Assembly (NCBI RefSeq): GCF_001905145.1
Contig: NZ_LWLB01000023.1
Coordinates: 62,001 to 126,000, forward strand
DNA length: 64,000 bases
DNA from: Nocardiopsis sp. TSRI0078
Lineage (GTDB): Bacteria; Actinomycetota; Actinomycetes; Streptosporangiales; Streptosporangiaceae
Reading direction: 5' to 3'
The position numbers and the translations under genes are program-made. Shown piece by piece: positions 1-8,456 of this stretch. Each line of letters opens with the position of its first letter. Position 1 is the stretch's first letter. The notes below the pieces were generated by a model. The model was given only the letters and a program-made list of their open reading frames with translations, was not told the DNA's origin and did not search any database.

Positions 1-129
1 CGCACCGCTGGTGAGGAACTGCTGGACGATGCCGGCACCCATGGTGCCGCCGCCGATGACGGCGACGGTGGCGGGAACGCCCTGCTTGCCGACGCCCTGC
101 TCGACGGGGCCGTGCTCGGTGGGGCTCAA
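1..129 (-). CDS. 3-hydroxyacyl-CoA dehydrogenase, N-terminal fragment (gene runs off the left end)
   Basis: Only the first 43 codons are in the window. After a short tail comes a Rossmann dinucleotide-binding start, VAVIGGGTMGAGI, the NAD-binding loop of the 3-hydroxyacyl-CoA dehydrogenase family. This enzyme oxidises L-3-hydroxyacyl-CoA to 3-ketoacyl-CoA in the cytoplasm. The start is taken as TTG at 129-127, which overlaps the stop of the upstream hydratase gene as TTGA, a coupling seen elsewhere in this window. With the hydratase and thiolase it completes a beta-oxidation set. Because paaK diverges from the operon, a PaaH-like role in phenylacetate catabolism is inferred. Most of the protein is not visible. 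Confidence 0.8.
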   Translation of the reverse strand, partial: MSPTEHGPVEQGVGKQGVPATVAVIGGGTMGAGIVQQFLTSGA

Positions 130-884
130 CGCTTCTTCCTCTCCAGGAAACGGGTCATCCGGTCGTGCTTGTCGGCGCTCTCGAACAGCACCGCCTGGGT
201 CAGGTCGTCGGCCAGCGGGTGGGGGCCGTCGGCGTCCAGGACCATCTTGGTCATGCGCAGGGCCAGTGCGGAGGAGGCGGCCATACGGTCCACCAGGGCG
301 TGGGCGCGCTCGCGCAGCTCCTCGGAGGGCACGATCTCGGCGGCCAGGCCGTGGCGCAGCGCGGCCTCGGCGTCCAGGCGGTAGCCGCCCAGCAGCACCT
401 GCTTGGCGACCGAGGCCCCGACCAGTTCCCGCAGCCGCCAGCACGCGCCCGCCCCGGCGATGATGCCCAGACCCGGCTCGGGCTGGGCGAACACGGCGGT
501 GGGGGTGACGACGCGGATGTCGCAGGCGTAGGACAGTTCGGCGCCGCCGCCCAGCGCGTAGCCGTCCACGGCCGCCACGGTGGGCACCTGCAGGCGGTGC
601 AGGCGCTCGAACAGGCGGCTGTTGATCCCGGCCAGCGCCTCCTCGCGGCCGCGTTCGCGCAGCTCGGAGATGTCGGCGCCGCCCGCGAACACGGTGCCGT
701 GCCCGGTGAGCAGCAGCGGCCTGGGGTCGGCCTCGATCCGCTCGCACACCTGGTGCAGCTCGGCGATCATCCGCCCGTTGATGGCGTTGCGGGCCTCGGG
801 GCGGTACAGCTCCACCACCACGCGGTCCTCGCGCCAGTCGACCCTGAGGGTCGTGAACTCCCGGGTGTCCTCCTGCTCGCTCAC
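126..884 (-). CDS. Enoyl-CoA hydratase/isomerase family protein
   Basis: 252 residues, the usual crotonase length. It should hydrate or isomerise an unsaturated acyl-CoA in the cytoplasm. Crotonase marks are the N-terminal RPEARNAIN segment, the [10 protein letters not shown] oxyanion-hole loop and the central [14 protein letters not shown] segment. The GTG start overlaps the thiolase stop as GTGA, and the 3' end overlaps the dehydrogenase start, so the three genes are translationally coupled. The upstream in-frame extension lies inside the thiolase gene and is rejected. Operon and divergent paaK suggest a PaaF- or PaaG-like step, but family members cannot be told apart reliably by sequence alone. 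Confidence 0.9.
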   Translation of the reverse strand: MSEQEDTREFTTLRVDWREDRVVVELYRPEARNAINGRMIAELHQVCERIEADPRPLLLTGHGTVFAGGADISELRERGREEALAGINSRLFERLHRLQVPTVAAVDGYALGGGAELSYACDIRVVTPTAVFAQPEPGLGIIAGAGACWRLRELVGASVAKQVLLGGYRLDAEAALRHGLAAEIVPSEELRERAHALVDRMAASSALALRMTKMVLDADGPHPLADDLTQAVLFESADKHDRMTRFLERKKR

Positions 885-2116
885 GGGCGCTCCACCAGCA
901 GTGCGGTGCCCTGCCCCACGCCCACGCACAGGGTGGCCAGGCCCCGGGCGGCGTCCTCGCGCTCCATGCGGTTGAGCAGCGTGACCAGGATGCGCGCGCC
1001 CGAGCTGCCCAGCGGGTGGCCCAGCGCGATGGCGCCGCCGTCGGCGTTGACGCGGGCCTCGTCCAGCTTGAGCCGGCGCATCACGGCCAGGGACTGGGCG
1101 GCGAAGGCCTCGTTGAGCTCCACGGCGCCGATCCCGTCCAGGTCCCACCCCGCGCGGTCGAGCACCTTGCGGGTGGCCGGGACCGGGCCCAGGCCCATGA
1201 CCTGCGGGGCCACACCTGCCGAGGCGGAGGCCACCACGCGGGCGCGGGGGGTCAGGCCGTGGCGGCGCACGGCCTCGGCGCTGGCCAGTACCAGGGCCGA
1301 GGCGCCGTCGGAGAGCGAGGAGGAGTTGCCCGCGGTGACGATGCCCTCCTCACGGAAGACCGGGCGCAGCTTGGCCAGGCTCTCCATGCTCGAACCCGGG
1401 CGCGGGCCCTCGTCCGCGGTGACCTCGTGGGTCTGGCCCTTGCGTCCGTGCACGGTGACCGGGACGATCTCGGCGTCGAAGCGGCCCGCCTCGGCGGCCG
1501 CGACGGCGCGCTCGTGGCTGCGCAGGGCGAAGGCGTCGCACTCCTGCCGGGTGAGGCCCTCCAGGCGCGCGACCTCCTCGGCCGTCTCCCCCATCGACAG
1601 GGTATAGCGCAGGTCGTCGGGGGAGGCGTCGTCCGGTGCCTGGGCGTCGGCCTGCGCGAAGCGCGGGTTGGTGAAGCGCCATCCCAGGGAGGTGTCGGCG
1701 ACCTCTCCCGGCTTGGCCCAGGGGGTGCCGGGCTTGGCCATCACCCAGGGGGCGCGGGTCATGGACTCCACGCCGCCCGCGACCACCACGTCGGCCTCGC
1801 CCGCGCGGATGGCCTGGGCGGCCGAGGCCACGGCGGTCAGGCCGCTGGCGCACAGCCGGTTGACGGTGTAGCCGGGAACGCTGGGGTCGAGCCCGGCCAG
1901 CAGCGCCGCCATGCGGGCCACGTTGCGGTTGTCCTCACCGGCCTGGTTGGCCGCGCCGAGGACGACCTCGTCCACGACCTCGCCGGGAACGCCCGCGCGG
2001 CGGACGGCCTCGGCCACGGCCGTGGCGGCCAGGTCGTCGGGGCGCACTGCTGCCAGGGCACCGCCGTAGCGGCCCTGGGGGGTTCGCACCCCGTCGACCA
2101 AGTAGACCTCGCTCAC
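881..2116 (-). CDS. Acetyl-CoA acyltransferase (thiolase), probable beta-ketoadipyl-CoA thiolase type
   Basis: 411 residues, full-length thiolase. It cleaves a 3-ketoacyl-CoA with CoA to release acetyl-CoA. The nucleophile Cys is C89 in VNRLCASG, followed by AGGVESM; near the end come the [12 protein letters not shown]is motif and the CVGVGQG Cys motif, so all active-site elements are present. It is the first gene of the minus-strand operon thiolase, hydratase, dehydrogenase. Its upstream region holds the PaaR-like operator shared with divergent paaK, so the preferred reading is the terminal thiolase of phenylacetate catabolism (PaaJ/PaaE-like). A general fatty-acid thiolase is the alternative. 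Confidence 0.92.
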   Translation of the reverse strand: MSEVYLVDGVRTPQGRYGGALAAVRPDDLAATAVAEAVRRAGVPGEVVDEVVLGAANQAGEDNRNVARMAALLAGLDPSVPGYTVNRLCASGLTAVASAAQAIRAGEADVVVAGGVESMTRAPWVMAKPGTPWAKPGEVADTSLGWRFTNPRFAQADAQAPDDASPDDLRYTLSMGETAEEVARLEGLTRQECDAFALRSHERAVAAAEAGRFDAEIVPVTVHGRKGQTHEVTADEGPRPGSSMESLAKLRPVFREEGIVTAGNSSSLSDGASALVLASAEAVRRHGLTPRARVVASASAGVAPQVMGLGPVPATRKVLDRAGWDLDGIGAVELNEAFAAQSLAVMRRLKLDEARVNADGGAIALGHPLGSSGARILVTLLNRMEREDAARGLATLCVGVGQGTALLVERP

Positions 2117-2219
2117 GTGCGGCCTCCCATGTTAACGACGGTGGTCCAGGCCACCGCCACCTGTGAACTCATCGACACTTCTCCTTGACACGGCTGCCCG
2201 GAGACTGCGTTAATGCATT

Positions 2220-2241
2220 AGTAACCGAACGTTCGGTCAGT
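2220..2241. promoter_or_regulatory. PaaR-like TetR operator between the thiolase operon and paaK
   Basis: A perfect 14-bp palindrome ACCGAACGTTCGGT (2224-2237) is flanked by AGT on the left and AGT on the right at the spacing of the 22-bp PaaR operator reported for Corynebacterium glutamicum (ACT, one base, ACCG..CG..CGGT, one base, AGT). One outer base differs. A second palindrome, TAATGCATTA, abuts it at 2211-2220. The site lies in the divergent promoter region, so a single TetR repressor relieved by phenylacetyl-CoA is expected to control both directions. The regulator gene itself is not in the window. Confidence 0.75.
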
Positions 2242-2360
2242 AAGCAAGTCGGTCCGCTCCGCGACGGACCGCACCACCCGCCCACGACCCGCGCACGCAC
2301 CCGCCCGCCCCCTCCAGGACCGCTCCTGGCGGGTCCCGCGCACAGTACATGGAGAGGCCC

Positions 2361-3713
2361 ATGGCAAGCCACGACACCACCATGCGGACGGCCGACGCAG
2401 CCCCCCGCCTGGGGCAGGCGCCCTCGCCCGAACTCCTGGACCCGGCCGAGCGCATGAGTGTCGACGAACTGCGCGCCCTGCAGCTCAAGCGCCTCCGATG
2501 GACCCTGGAGCACGCCTACGCCAACGTGCCCCTGTACCGGAAGAAGTTCGACGAGGCCGGGGTGCGGCCCGAGGACCTGAAGGAACTCGGGGACCTGCGC
2601 CACTTCCCGCACACCACCAAGGCCGACCTGCGCGACAACTACCCCTTCGGGATGTTCGCCGTCCCCCAGGAGAGGGTCAGCCGCATCCACGCCTCCAGCG
2701 GGACCACGGGCCGCCCCACCGTCGTCGGCTACACCCGCGAGGACATCGACACCTGGGCCGAGGTCGTGGCCCGCTCCATCCGCGCCGCGGGCGGCCGCCC
2801 CGGCCACAAGGTGCACGTCTCCTACGGCTACGGCCTCTTCACCGGCGGCCTGGGCGCCCACTACGGCGCCGAGCGGCTGGGCTGCACGGTCATCCCCGCC
2901 TCCGGAGGGCAGACCGCCAAGCAGGTCCAGCTCATCCAGGACTTCCAGCCCGACATCATCATGGTCACCCCCAGCTACATGCTGACACTCCTGGACGAGT
3001 TCGAGCATCAGGGAATCGACCCGCGTAGCACCTCGCTCAGGGTCGGCATCTTCGGCGCCGAGCCCTGGACCGAGAAGATGCGCACCGAGATCGAGGAGCG
3101 CTTCGACATCCACGCCGTGGACATCTACGGCCTGTCGGAGGTCATGGGCCCGGGTGTGGCCAACGAGTGCGTGGAGACCAAGGACGGCCTGCACGTGTGG
3201 GAGGACCATTTCTACCCCGAGGTGCTCGACCCCGTCACCCAGGACGTGCTTCCCGACGGCTCGAGTGGCGAACTGGTCTTCACCTCGCTGACCAAGCAGG
3301 CCATGCCCGTCATCCGTTACCGCACCCGCGACCTGACCACGCTGCGCCCCGGCACCGCCCGCCCCATGCGCCGCATGGACAAGGTCACCGGCCGCAGCGA
3401 CGACATGATCATCCTGCGCGGCGTCAACGTCTTCCCCACCCAGATCGAGGAGATCGTCCTGGGCCTGGACGGCCTGGCCCCGCACTTCCAGCTGGTGCTC
3501 ACCAAGGAGGGTCGCCTGGACCGCATGGCCGTGCGCATCGAGGCCGCCCCGGACTGCACCCCCGAGCGCCGCTCGGCCCTGAGCAGGGAGATCGTCGCCA
3601 CGGTCAAGGACAAGGTGGGTGTGAGCGTGAGCGTGGACGTGGTCGATCCCGAGCAGATCGAGCGCTCGGTGGGCAAGTTCCGCCGCATCATCGACCAGCG
3701 GCCCAAGGAGTAG
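2361..3713 (+). CDS. paaK: Phenylacetate-CoA ligase
   Basis: 450 residues, typical of PaaK. It adenylates phenylacetate and transfers it to CoA, the first cytoplasmic step of aerobic phenylacetate breakdown. The adenylate-forming motif ASSGTTGRPTV is present, followed by DIYGLSEVMGPGVA and the C-terminal hinge and lid region with GRSDDMIILRGVNVFP. The ATG at 2361 is chosen because GGAGAGG lies just upstream; an in-frame ATG at 2349 would sit over that ribosome site. It diverges from the thiolase operon across the PaaR-like operator and ends at a strong hairpin. The ring-epoxidase genes paaABCDE are not in the window. Confidence 0.95.
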   Translation: MASHDTTMRTADAAPRLGQAPSPELLDPAERMSVDELRALQLKRLRWTLEHAYANVPLYRKKFDEAGVRPEDLKELGDLRHFPHTTKADLRDNYPFGMFAVPQERVSRIHASSGTTGRPTVVGYTREDIDTWAEVVARSIRAAGGRPGHKVHVSYGYGLFTGGLGAHYGAERLGCTVIPASGGQTAKQVQLIQDFQPDIIMVTPSYMLTLLDEFEHQGIDPRSTSLRVGIFGAEPWTEKMRTEIEERFDIHAVDIYGLSEVMGPGVANECVETKDGLHVWEDHFYPEVLDPVTQDVLPDGSSGELVFTSLTKQAMPVIRYRTRDLTTLRPGTARPMRRMDKVTGRSDDMIILRGVNVFPTQIEEIVLGLDGLAPHFQLVLTKEGRLDRMAVRIEAAPDCTPERRSALSREIVATVKDKVGVSVSVDVVDPEQIERSVGKFRRIIDQRPKE

Positions 3714-3729
3714 CGGGAACGTCGACAGC

Positions 3730-3775
3730 GCACGTCCGCCGCGGGACGGGTGGGAGGACCCCGCGGCGGACGTGC
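3730..3775 (+). terminator. Hairpin terminator after paaK
   Basis: A perfect 16-bp stem (3730-3745 with 3760-3775) and a 14-nt loop starts 17 nt after the paaK stop. There is no T-run, as is common for actinobacterial terminators. It also lies downstream of the convergent MFS gene and may serve both. Confidence 0.7.
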
Positions 3776-3887
3776 CGTGCGCGGAGGGCGGACCTGCGGG
3801 ACGTGAACGCCGACCCGCCCGCCCGGGGACCGGTCCCGGCTCCCGGCCCCGCCCGTGCACCGCGCGTCCGGCGGACCGGTCCGTACC

Positions 3888-5105
3888 TCAGGACCGACGT
3901 GCGCTCCCCCTGCGAACCGTCGACCCCAGGGCGAGCAGTGCCCCGCTCCCCAGGACCGCGGCGGCGGCCAGCGACACCACCGGGAAGCCGGACCCGGCGA
4001 GGGCGGCGGCCAGCTGCGGGCCGAGCCCGGCGCCGACGAAGAGGAAGAAGGTGTAGAGCGCGACGGCCGTGCCGCGTGCGGCACCCGCCCTCGCGCCGAC
4101 GGCTTGGACCAAGGCGGGCGCCGCCACCGCGATACCGGCGACGAAGACGAAGAGGCACACGCCGATGGCCGCTCCCCCGGCGAGGAACGCGCAGACGGCC
4201 GACAGCAGGGCCGCGGCGCCGAGCGAGAGGGCCGCCCGCCGCTCCGGAGCGCTCCGTACCAGCCAGGGGGTCAGCAGCGGGACGGCCAGCATCGCCGGGA
4301 GCGCGCTGGCGCGCAGGGCCAGCAGGGCACCGTCGTCTCCGGCGAGCGTCGGCGGGCCCGCGACCTGCAGACCGCCGTAGACACCCACGAAACCGGTAAG
4401 GACCGTCAACGTGGCCCCGTAGAGCAGCAGGAGCCGCCCGTCGCCCAAAAGGCCGGCCATGGCGGTGAAGGCGCCGACCGGCCTCGCCCGGCCGCCGCCC
4501 CCGTTCGGGCTCAGGACCAGGCGCAGTCCGACCGCGCCCAGGGCGAGCGCGACCCCGCCGGCGAGGAAGACCGGCTCCCAGCCGACCGCCTGTCCGACGG
4601 CCTGGGCCGCGAGCTGGCCCAGGACCGCCGCGGCGAGGAAGGAGCTGGTCAGCCAGGTGATGGCGGTGACACGGCGGTGCGGGTCGACCCGGGATGCGAC
4701 GTAGGCGAAAGCGGCGGGGGCGAAGGCCGAGGCCACGAGCCCCTGGACCACGCGCAGGACGAGTGCCGCCCCCAGCGACGGGGCGAGGGGGACCGCGACG
4801 GTGGCCACGGCGGTGGCCGTGAGGCCGGCGACGATCGTGCGGCGGGGACCGAACCGGTCGGCGGCGGGCCCGGCGAACAGGAAGCCGACGGCGTAGGCGG
4901 CCGCGAACGCGGTGGCCGTCCACGCGACCGCGCCGGGACCGCTCCCCCAGTCGGAGGCCATGAGGGCGAAGAGCGGAATGACGGTGTAGAGCTGGCCGAC
5001 CACCAGCATGCCCGTGAGGGAGAGCGCCGCGACGGTTGCCGCGAACGACGTACGCGGAGAAGCCGGAGCCTCGCTCGTGGTGCTCTCGTTCTGTCTCGAT
5101 GCCAT
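3888..5105 (-). CDS. MFS transporter, probable drug or metabolite exporter
   Basis: 405 residues with about 12 hydrophobic segments, the size of a 12-helix major facilitator. The cytoplasmic loop between helices 2 and 3 carries AGPAADRFGPRR, the conserved MFS motif A. It should be an inner-membrane proton-coupled transporter; the substrate cannot be read from the sequence. It is divergently paired with a TetR regulator, and a perfect 16-bp palindrome lies just upstream of its ATG, the usual layout of a self-regulated exporter. A substrate that binds the TetR protein is therefore the likely inducer and export substrate. Confidence 0.88.
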   Translation of the reverse strand: MASRQNESTTSEAPASPRTSFAATVAALSLTGMLVVGQLYTVIPLFALMASDWGSGPGAVAWTATAFAAAYAVGFLFAGPAADRFGPRRTIVAGLTATAVATVAVPLAPSLGAALVLRVVQGLVASAFAPAAFAYVASRVDPHRRVTAITWLTSSFLAAAVLGQLAAQAVGQAVGWEPVFLAGGVALALGAVGLRLVLSPNGGGGRARPVGAFTAMAGLLGDGRLLLLYGATLTVLTGFVGVYGGLQVAGPPTLAGDDGALLALRASALPAMLAVPLLTPWLVRSAPERRAALSLGAAALLSAVCAFLAGGAAIGVCLFVFVAGIAVAAPALVQAVGARAGAARGTAVALYTFFLFVGAGLGPQLAAALAGSGFPVVSLAAAAVLGSGALLALGSTVRRGSARRS

Positions 5106-5119
5106 GCCCGTACTATTTA

Positions 5120-5135
5120 AACCAACTAGTTGGTT
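5120..5135. promoter_or_regulatory. TetR operator proximal to the MFS gene
   Basis: Perfect 16-bp palindrome AACCAACTAGTTGGTT, 14 bp upstream of the MFS start. It shares the CCAAC/GTTGG arms with the second palindrome at 5223-5236. It probably blocks the MFS promoter. Confidence 0.8.
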
Positions 5136-5222
5136 GTCAAGAGGGGCGCTTCATCCGACCCTGGCTCCGGTCGTACGCCCACCTCGCACGCCGCGACGGG
5201 GAACCGCCCGACACCCCCTACA

Positions 5223-5236
5223 ACCAACCGGTTGGT
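5223..5236. promoter_or_regulatory. TetR operator proximal to the regulator gene
   Basis: Perfect 14-bp palindrome ACCAACCGGTTGGT that matches the arms of the site at 5120-5135, but with CG rather than TA at the centre. It sits directly before a TACGAT -10 element (5244-5249), so binding would repress the regulator's own promoter. Confidence 0.78.
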
Positions 5237-5255
5237 GCTGGATTACGATGTCGTG

Positions 5256-5873
5256 ATGACGAAGAGGACGGAGACGACGCGCGCACTCCTGCTCGACGCC
5301 GCACGGGCGGAGTTCGCCGCGTACGGGATCGCGGGCGCGCGCGTGGACCGCATCGCCGAACGGGCCGGAGTCAACAAACAGCGCCTCTACGCGAACTTCG
5401 GTGACAAGGAGAAGCTCTTCCAGCACGTGGTGGGCGACGCCCTGGACGAGTTGTCCCAGGCCGTGGCGCTCGACGACGACACGGACCCGGCCGCCTACGT
5501 GGCGCGCGTGTTCGACTACCACCGGTCGAACCCCAAACTGCTCAGGCTCCTGCTGTGGGAGGCCCTGCACTACGGTGAGAAGCCGCTCCCGGACGAGGAG
5601 AACCGGACCGCCCTGTACGAGGACAAGCTCTCCTCCCTCGCGCAACGGCTCGGCGCACCGCCCTCACTGGACACACGGCACCTGCTGTTGAGCCTCATCG
5701 GCCTGGCCGCGTGGCCGCAGATCGCACCTCAGCTCGCCCGGCTGATCGTGGGTCCGGACGTCCACGGGGAGAAGGGCCAGGAGCGCCTGCGGGACCACAT
5801 CGTCGGATTCGTCCGGAGCGCCACACGAACGACGCCACACGCACCGGAGGACGACACGGACGGCGCCACCTGA
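5256..5873 (+). CDS. TetR/AcrR family transcriptional regulator
   Basis: 205 residues. The N-terminal TetR helix-turn-helix occupies about residues 5-50, with AGARVDRIAERAGVNKQRLY and FGDKEKLF. The C-terminal ligand and dimerisation domain is variable, as usual. The ATG at 5256 is 6 nt after a TACGAT -10 box, so the mRNA is probably leaderless; GTG at 5253 is an alternative. It is divergent from the MFS exporter with an operator beside each start, so it is inferred to repress both genes. The ligand is unknown. Confidence 0.9.
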   Translation: MTKRTETTRALLLDAARAEFAAYGIAGARVDRIAERAGVNKQRLYANFGDKEKLFQHVVGDALDELSQAVALDDDTDPAAYVARVFDYHRSNPKLLRLLLWEALHYGEKPLPDEENRTALYEDKLSSLAQRLGAPPSLDTRHLLLSLIGLAAWPQIAPQLARLIVGPDVHGEKGQERLRDHIVGFVRSATRTTPHAPEDDTDGAT

Positions 5874-5932
5874 CCGGCGCCGCCGACCCGGCCCGCGGCC
5901 GCATCTTCCACGTCGACCGGTCCGGGCCGTAC

Positions 5933-6280
5933 GTGTGGTCCGCCTCCGGCACGCTGCTCACCATGCCGCCCACCCCCGAGAAGGCCTGCCGACCGCTCAG
6001 GCACCTGAGGCTGATAGGGCGCGGGCCAGAGGGCGGCCCGGTTCTCATCCGCCCCGAACACGACCTCCTCACGCGGGTGGAGGTGCCCGAGGACGACGCG
6101 GTCGCGGCGCCCCTGGCCGGCCACACACGCCGGCGCGTCCGCCTGAGGAAGCAGCTGTCGCCGCCCGACTGGCTGTGGACCCACGAGGGCGCCCCGGCCT
6201 TCCTGCGTTCGCCCCCTCGCCCGCCCCCGGGACCGCACGTCGGCAGACCGTCCCGGTCACGGCCTCCCACCAGCGCATAA
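5933..6280 (+). CDS. Possible small hypothetical protein or gene remnant
   Basis: The stretch from about 5879 to 6280 keeps an open frame with strongly GC-rich third positions, so it looks coding, yet no good start is visible. GTG at 5933 and ATG at 5963 are the first starts in frame after the TetR stop, and neither has a clear ribosome site. The product contains VRLRKQLSPPDWLW near its end and matches no family I recognise. The coding signal begins immediately after the TetR stop codon, so it may be the remnant of a longer gene. The assignment is weak. Confidence 0.35.
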   Translation: MWSASGTLLTMPPTPEKACRPLRHLRLIGRGPEGGPVLIRPEHDLLTRVEVPEDDAVAAPLAGHTRRRVRLRKQLSPPDWLWTHEGAPAFLRSPPRPPPGPHVGRPSRSRPPTSA

Positions 6281-6290
6281 CCTGGCTGAC

Positions 6291-7130
6291 GTGCCCGCAC
6301 CAGACACCCGAACGAGTCCAGCAGCCGTACCGCGCACCGCCGGGCCGGCACGGGGCGACGCGGTCGACAGCCGCAGGCTCCCCCTCTACGCCGCCGGTGA
6401 GATCGACGTGCCGTTCGTCGTCCTGGGCAGCACCGAGGTCATTCCCCGGGACACGTTCTGGGAGGAGCACTCCCACCCGACGCACGAGCTGCTCTGGAAC
6501 CAGCGGGGCGCGTCCTCGGCGACGATCGGCAGGCGGGTCTGGACGATCACCCCGACGGTCGGCCTGTGGATCCCGGCCGGTGTCCGCCACTCCGGCTGGA
6601 CGCCCGCGGGAACGTGGCACCGCGCCGCGCACTTCGGCGTCCACGCGGTGCCCTCGATCTCCGACAGGCCCGTCGCGCTGGAGGTCACACCGCTCCTGCG
6701 GCTCCTGCTCGACCGGCTCGACGCCGACGGCCTCGCCCCTGACGCGCGCGCGAGGACGGAGGCGCTGGTGCCCGACCTGCTCACCCCCGCCCAGCACGAA
6801 CTGATCCTGCGCATACCCGAGTCACCGCTGCTGGCCCCCATCGTCGCCGCCGTGCGCGCCGATCCCGCCGACGACACCACCCTGGCCGTGTGGGCGGCGC
6901 GGCTCGGTGTGAGCACCCGCACCATCACGCGCACGTTCCGCTCCGAGACCGGCCTCGGGTTCAGCCAGTGGCTGGCCACCGCCCGCGTGCAGCACGCGGT
7001 CGCGATGCTCGCGCGGGGAGAGGAGATCGCCGAGGTCGCCGCGTGTGTGGGGTACCACTCGGCGAGCGCGTTCGGCGTGGTCTTCCGACGGATCACGGGG
7101 ACGAGTCCGGGGCGGTTCCGCGCGCAGTGA
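6291..7130 (+). CDS. AraC family transcriptional regulator
   Basis: 279 residues. The N-terminal half has a cupin-like sensor with HSHPTHELLWNQRG and the IPAGVRHSGW segment. The C-terminal AraC double helix-turn-helix spans about residues 195-278, with ARLGVSTRTITRTF and VGYHSASAFGVVFRRITG. The start is GTG at 6291. It lies immediately upstream of, and in the same direction as, an iron-siderophore ABC importer, so control of that operon, possibly with the siderophore as ligand, is a reasonable inference. Such AraC regulators accompany siderophore transporters in several bacteria. An iron box in the gap suggests that DtxR/IdeR also acts there. Confidence 0.88.
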   Translation: MPAPDTRTSPAAVPRTAGPARGDAVDSRRLPLYAAGEIDVPFVVLGSTEVIPRDTFWEEHSHPTHELLWNQRGASSATIGRRVWTITPTVGLWIPAGVRHSGWTPAGTWHRAAHFGVHAVPSISDRPVALEVTPLLRLLLDRLDADGLAPDARARTEALVPDLLTPAQHELILRIPESPLLAPIVAAVRADPADDTTLAVWAARLGVSTRTITRTFRSETGLGFSQWLATARVQHAVAMLARGEEIAEVAACVGYHSASAFGVVFRRITGTSPGRFRAQ

Positions 7131-7224
7131 CGCCGTGTCGGCGCCCGACCGGGAAGACTCTGTCCGTTTCGCGACAAAAGGTGTCACATCTGCGTGATTG
7201 CGTACTCACCAAGGACACCCTAAA

Positions 7225-7243
7225 TTCGGTTAGGCAAACCTAA
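7225..7243 (+). promoter_or_regulatory. Iron box (DtxR/IdeR/DmdR-type operator) before siderophore ABC operon 1
   Basis: TTCGGTTAGGCAAACCTAA matches 17 of 19 positions of the consensus TTAGGTTAGGCTAACCTAA. It lies 178 bp before the binding-protein start, in an AT-richer pocket of the gap between the AraC gene and the importer. Iron-loaded repressor bound here would shut off uptake when iron is plentiful. Confidence 0.85.
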
Positions 7244-7421
7244 GCTCTCGCCATCGCCGCGATCGGGGTGACGTGTGTCCCCGTGCCCTGTACCCCCGTC
7301 AACGCGACTCCGATCGGCCCCTCCGGGCCGCACGCCCCCGCGTGCGCGCCACGGGCGAGGCGGGAGCCGGACCATGGCACCGCCATGGCTGAGGCCACAC
7401 GGCCGCAACGGGAAGGAAACC

Positions 7422-8456
7422 ATGCCCCGCGTTTCAAAGCTGGCCGCGCTCTCCACGGCCGCGCTGCTCACCGTCGGACTCGCAGCCTGCTCCTCGTCCT
7501 CCGCCGACTCCTCCGGCGGTGAGGGCGGCGGCTCCGGAGACTGGACCCCCGTCACCATCGAGCACGCGCTCGGCACGACGACCATCGAGTCCGAGCCCGA
7601 GCGGGTCGCGACGGTCAACTGGGCCAACCACGAGGTCCCGCTGGCCCTGGGGGTCGTGCCGGTCGGCATGGCCGCCGCCAACTTCGGTGACGACAACGCC
7701 GACGGCGTGCTCCCGTGGGTCGAGGAGAAGCTCACGGAGCTGGACGCGAAGACCCCGGTGCTGTTCGACGAGACGGACGGGATCGACTTCGAGGCGGTCG
7801 CGGACACCCGACCCGACGTGATCCTCGCCGCCTACTCCGGACTGACCCAGGAGGACTACGACACGCTGAGCGAGATCGCCCCCGTCGTCGCCTACCCGGA
7901 GACCGCCTGGGGGACGCCCTGGCGGGAGATGATCCGGCTGAACAGCCAGGCCCTGGGCATGGCGGACGAGGGCGAGGAGCTCATCAAGGGCCTCGAACAG
8001 GAGGTCGCCGACTCGGTCGCGGAGTACCCGCAGATCGAGGGCAGCTCGGCGATGTTCCTGACGCACGTGGACACCACGGACCTGAGCGAGGTCAGCTTCT
8101 ACACGGCCCACGACACCCGGGCCATGTTCTTCGAGGACCTCGGTCTGACCACCCCCGAGAGCATCGCGACCGCCTCCGAGAGCACCGACCGGTTCTCCCT
8201 GAGCCGGAGCGCCGAGCAGGCGGACGCGTTCAACGACGTCGACATCATCGTCACGTACGGCGGTGACGAGCTCGTGAGCGCCCTGGAGGGCGATCCGCTG
8301 CTGTCGCAGATGCCCGCGGTGGAGAACGACGCGATCGTCGGCCTCCCCGGGGACAGCCCCCTCGGCACGGCCGCGAACCCGACCCCGCTGTCGATCTCGT
8401 GGGTCCTCGACGACTACCTGTCGCTCCTCGCCGAAGCGGCCGACGAGGCGCAGTGA
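7422..8456 (+). CDS. Iron-siderophore ABC transporter, substrate-binding lipoprotein
   Basis: 344 residues. A lipoprotein signal peptide ends in the lipobox LAAC at about residue 24, so the protein should be tethered outside the membrane and deliver ferric siderophore to the permease. A Ser/Gly-rich linker is followed by a periplasmic-binding fold of the FecB type with RPDVILAAYSGL. GGAAGG precedes the ATG at 7422. It is the first gene of a four-gene operon: the next start (GTG 8453) overlaps its stop. The iron box upstream supports iron regulation. The siderophore type cannot be predicted. Confidence 0.92.
   Translation: MPRVSKLAALSTAALLTVGLAACSSSSADSSGGEGGGSGDWTPVTIEHALGTTTIESEPERVATVNWANHEVPLALGVVPVGMAAANFGDDNADGVLPWVEEKLTELDAKTPVLFDETDGIDFEAVADTRPDVILAAYSGLTQEDYDTLSEIAPVVAYPETAWGTPWREMIRLNSQALGMADEGEELIKGLEQEVADSVAEYPQIEGSSAMFLTHVDTTDLSEVSFYTAHDTRAMFFEDLGLTTPESIATASESTDRFSLSRSAEQADAFNDVDIIVTYGGDELVSALEGDPLLSQMPAVENDAIVGLPGDSPLGTAANPTPLSISWVLDDYLSLLAEAADEAQ

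Noticed and set aside
126..1148. Longer form of the enoyl-CoA hydratase extending into the thiolase gene
   Set aside because: The extension is low-complexity Arg/Gly sequence antisense-like to thiolase codons, and a GTG with a 4-bp overlap gives the normal family length.
2169..3860. 563-codon minus-strand frame opposite paaK
   Set aside because: It is the antisense shadow of paaK; composition is Gly/His/Val-rich with no domain, and paaK has clear motifs and a ribosome site.
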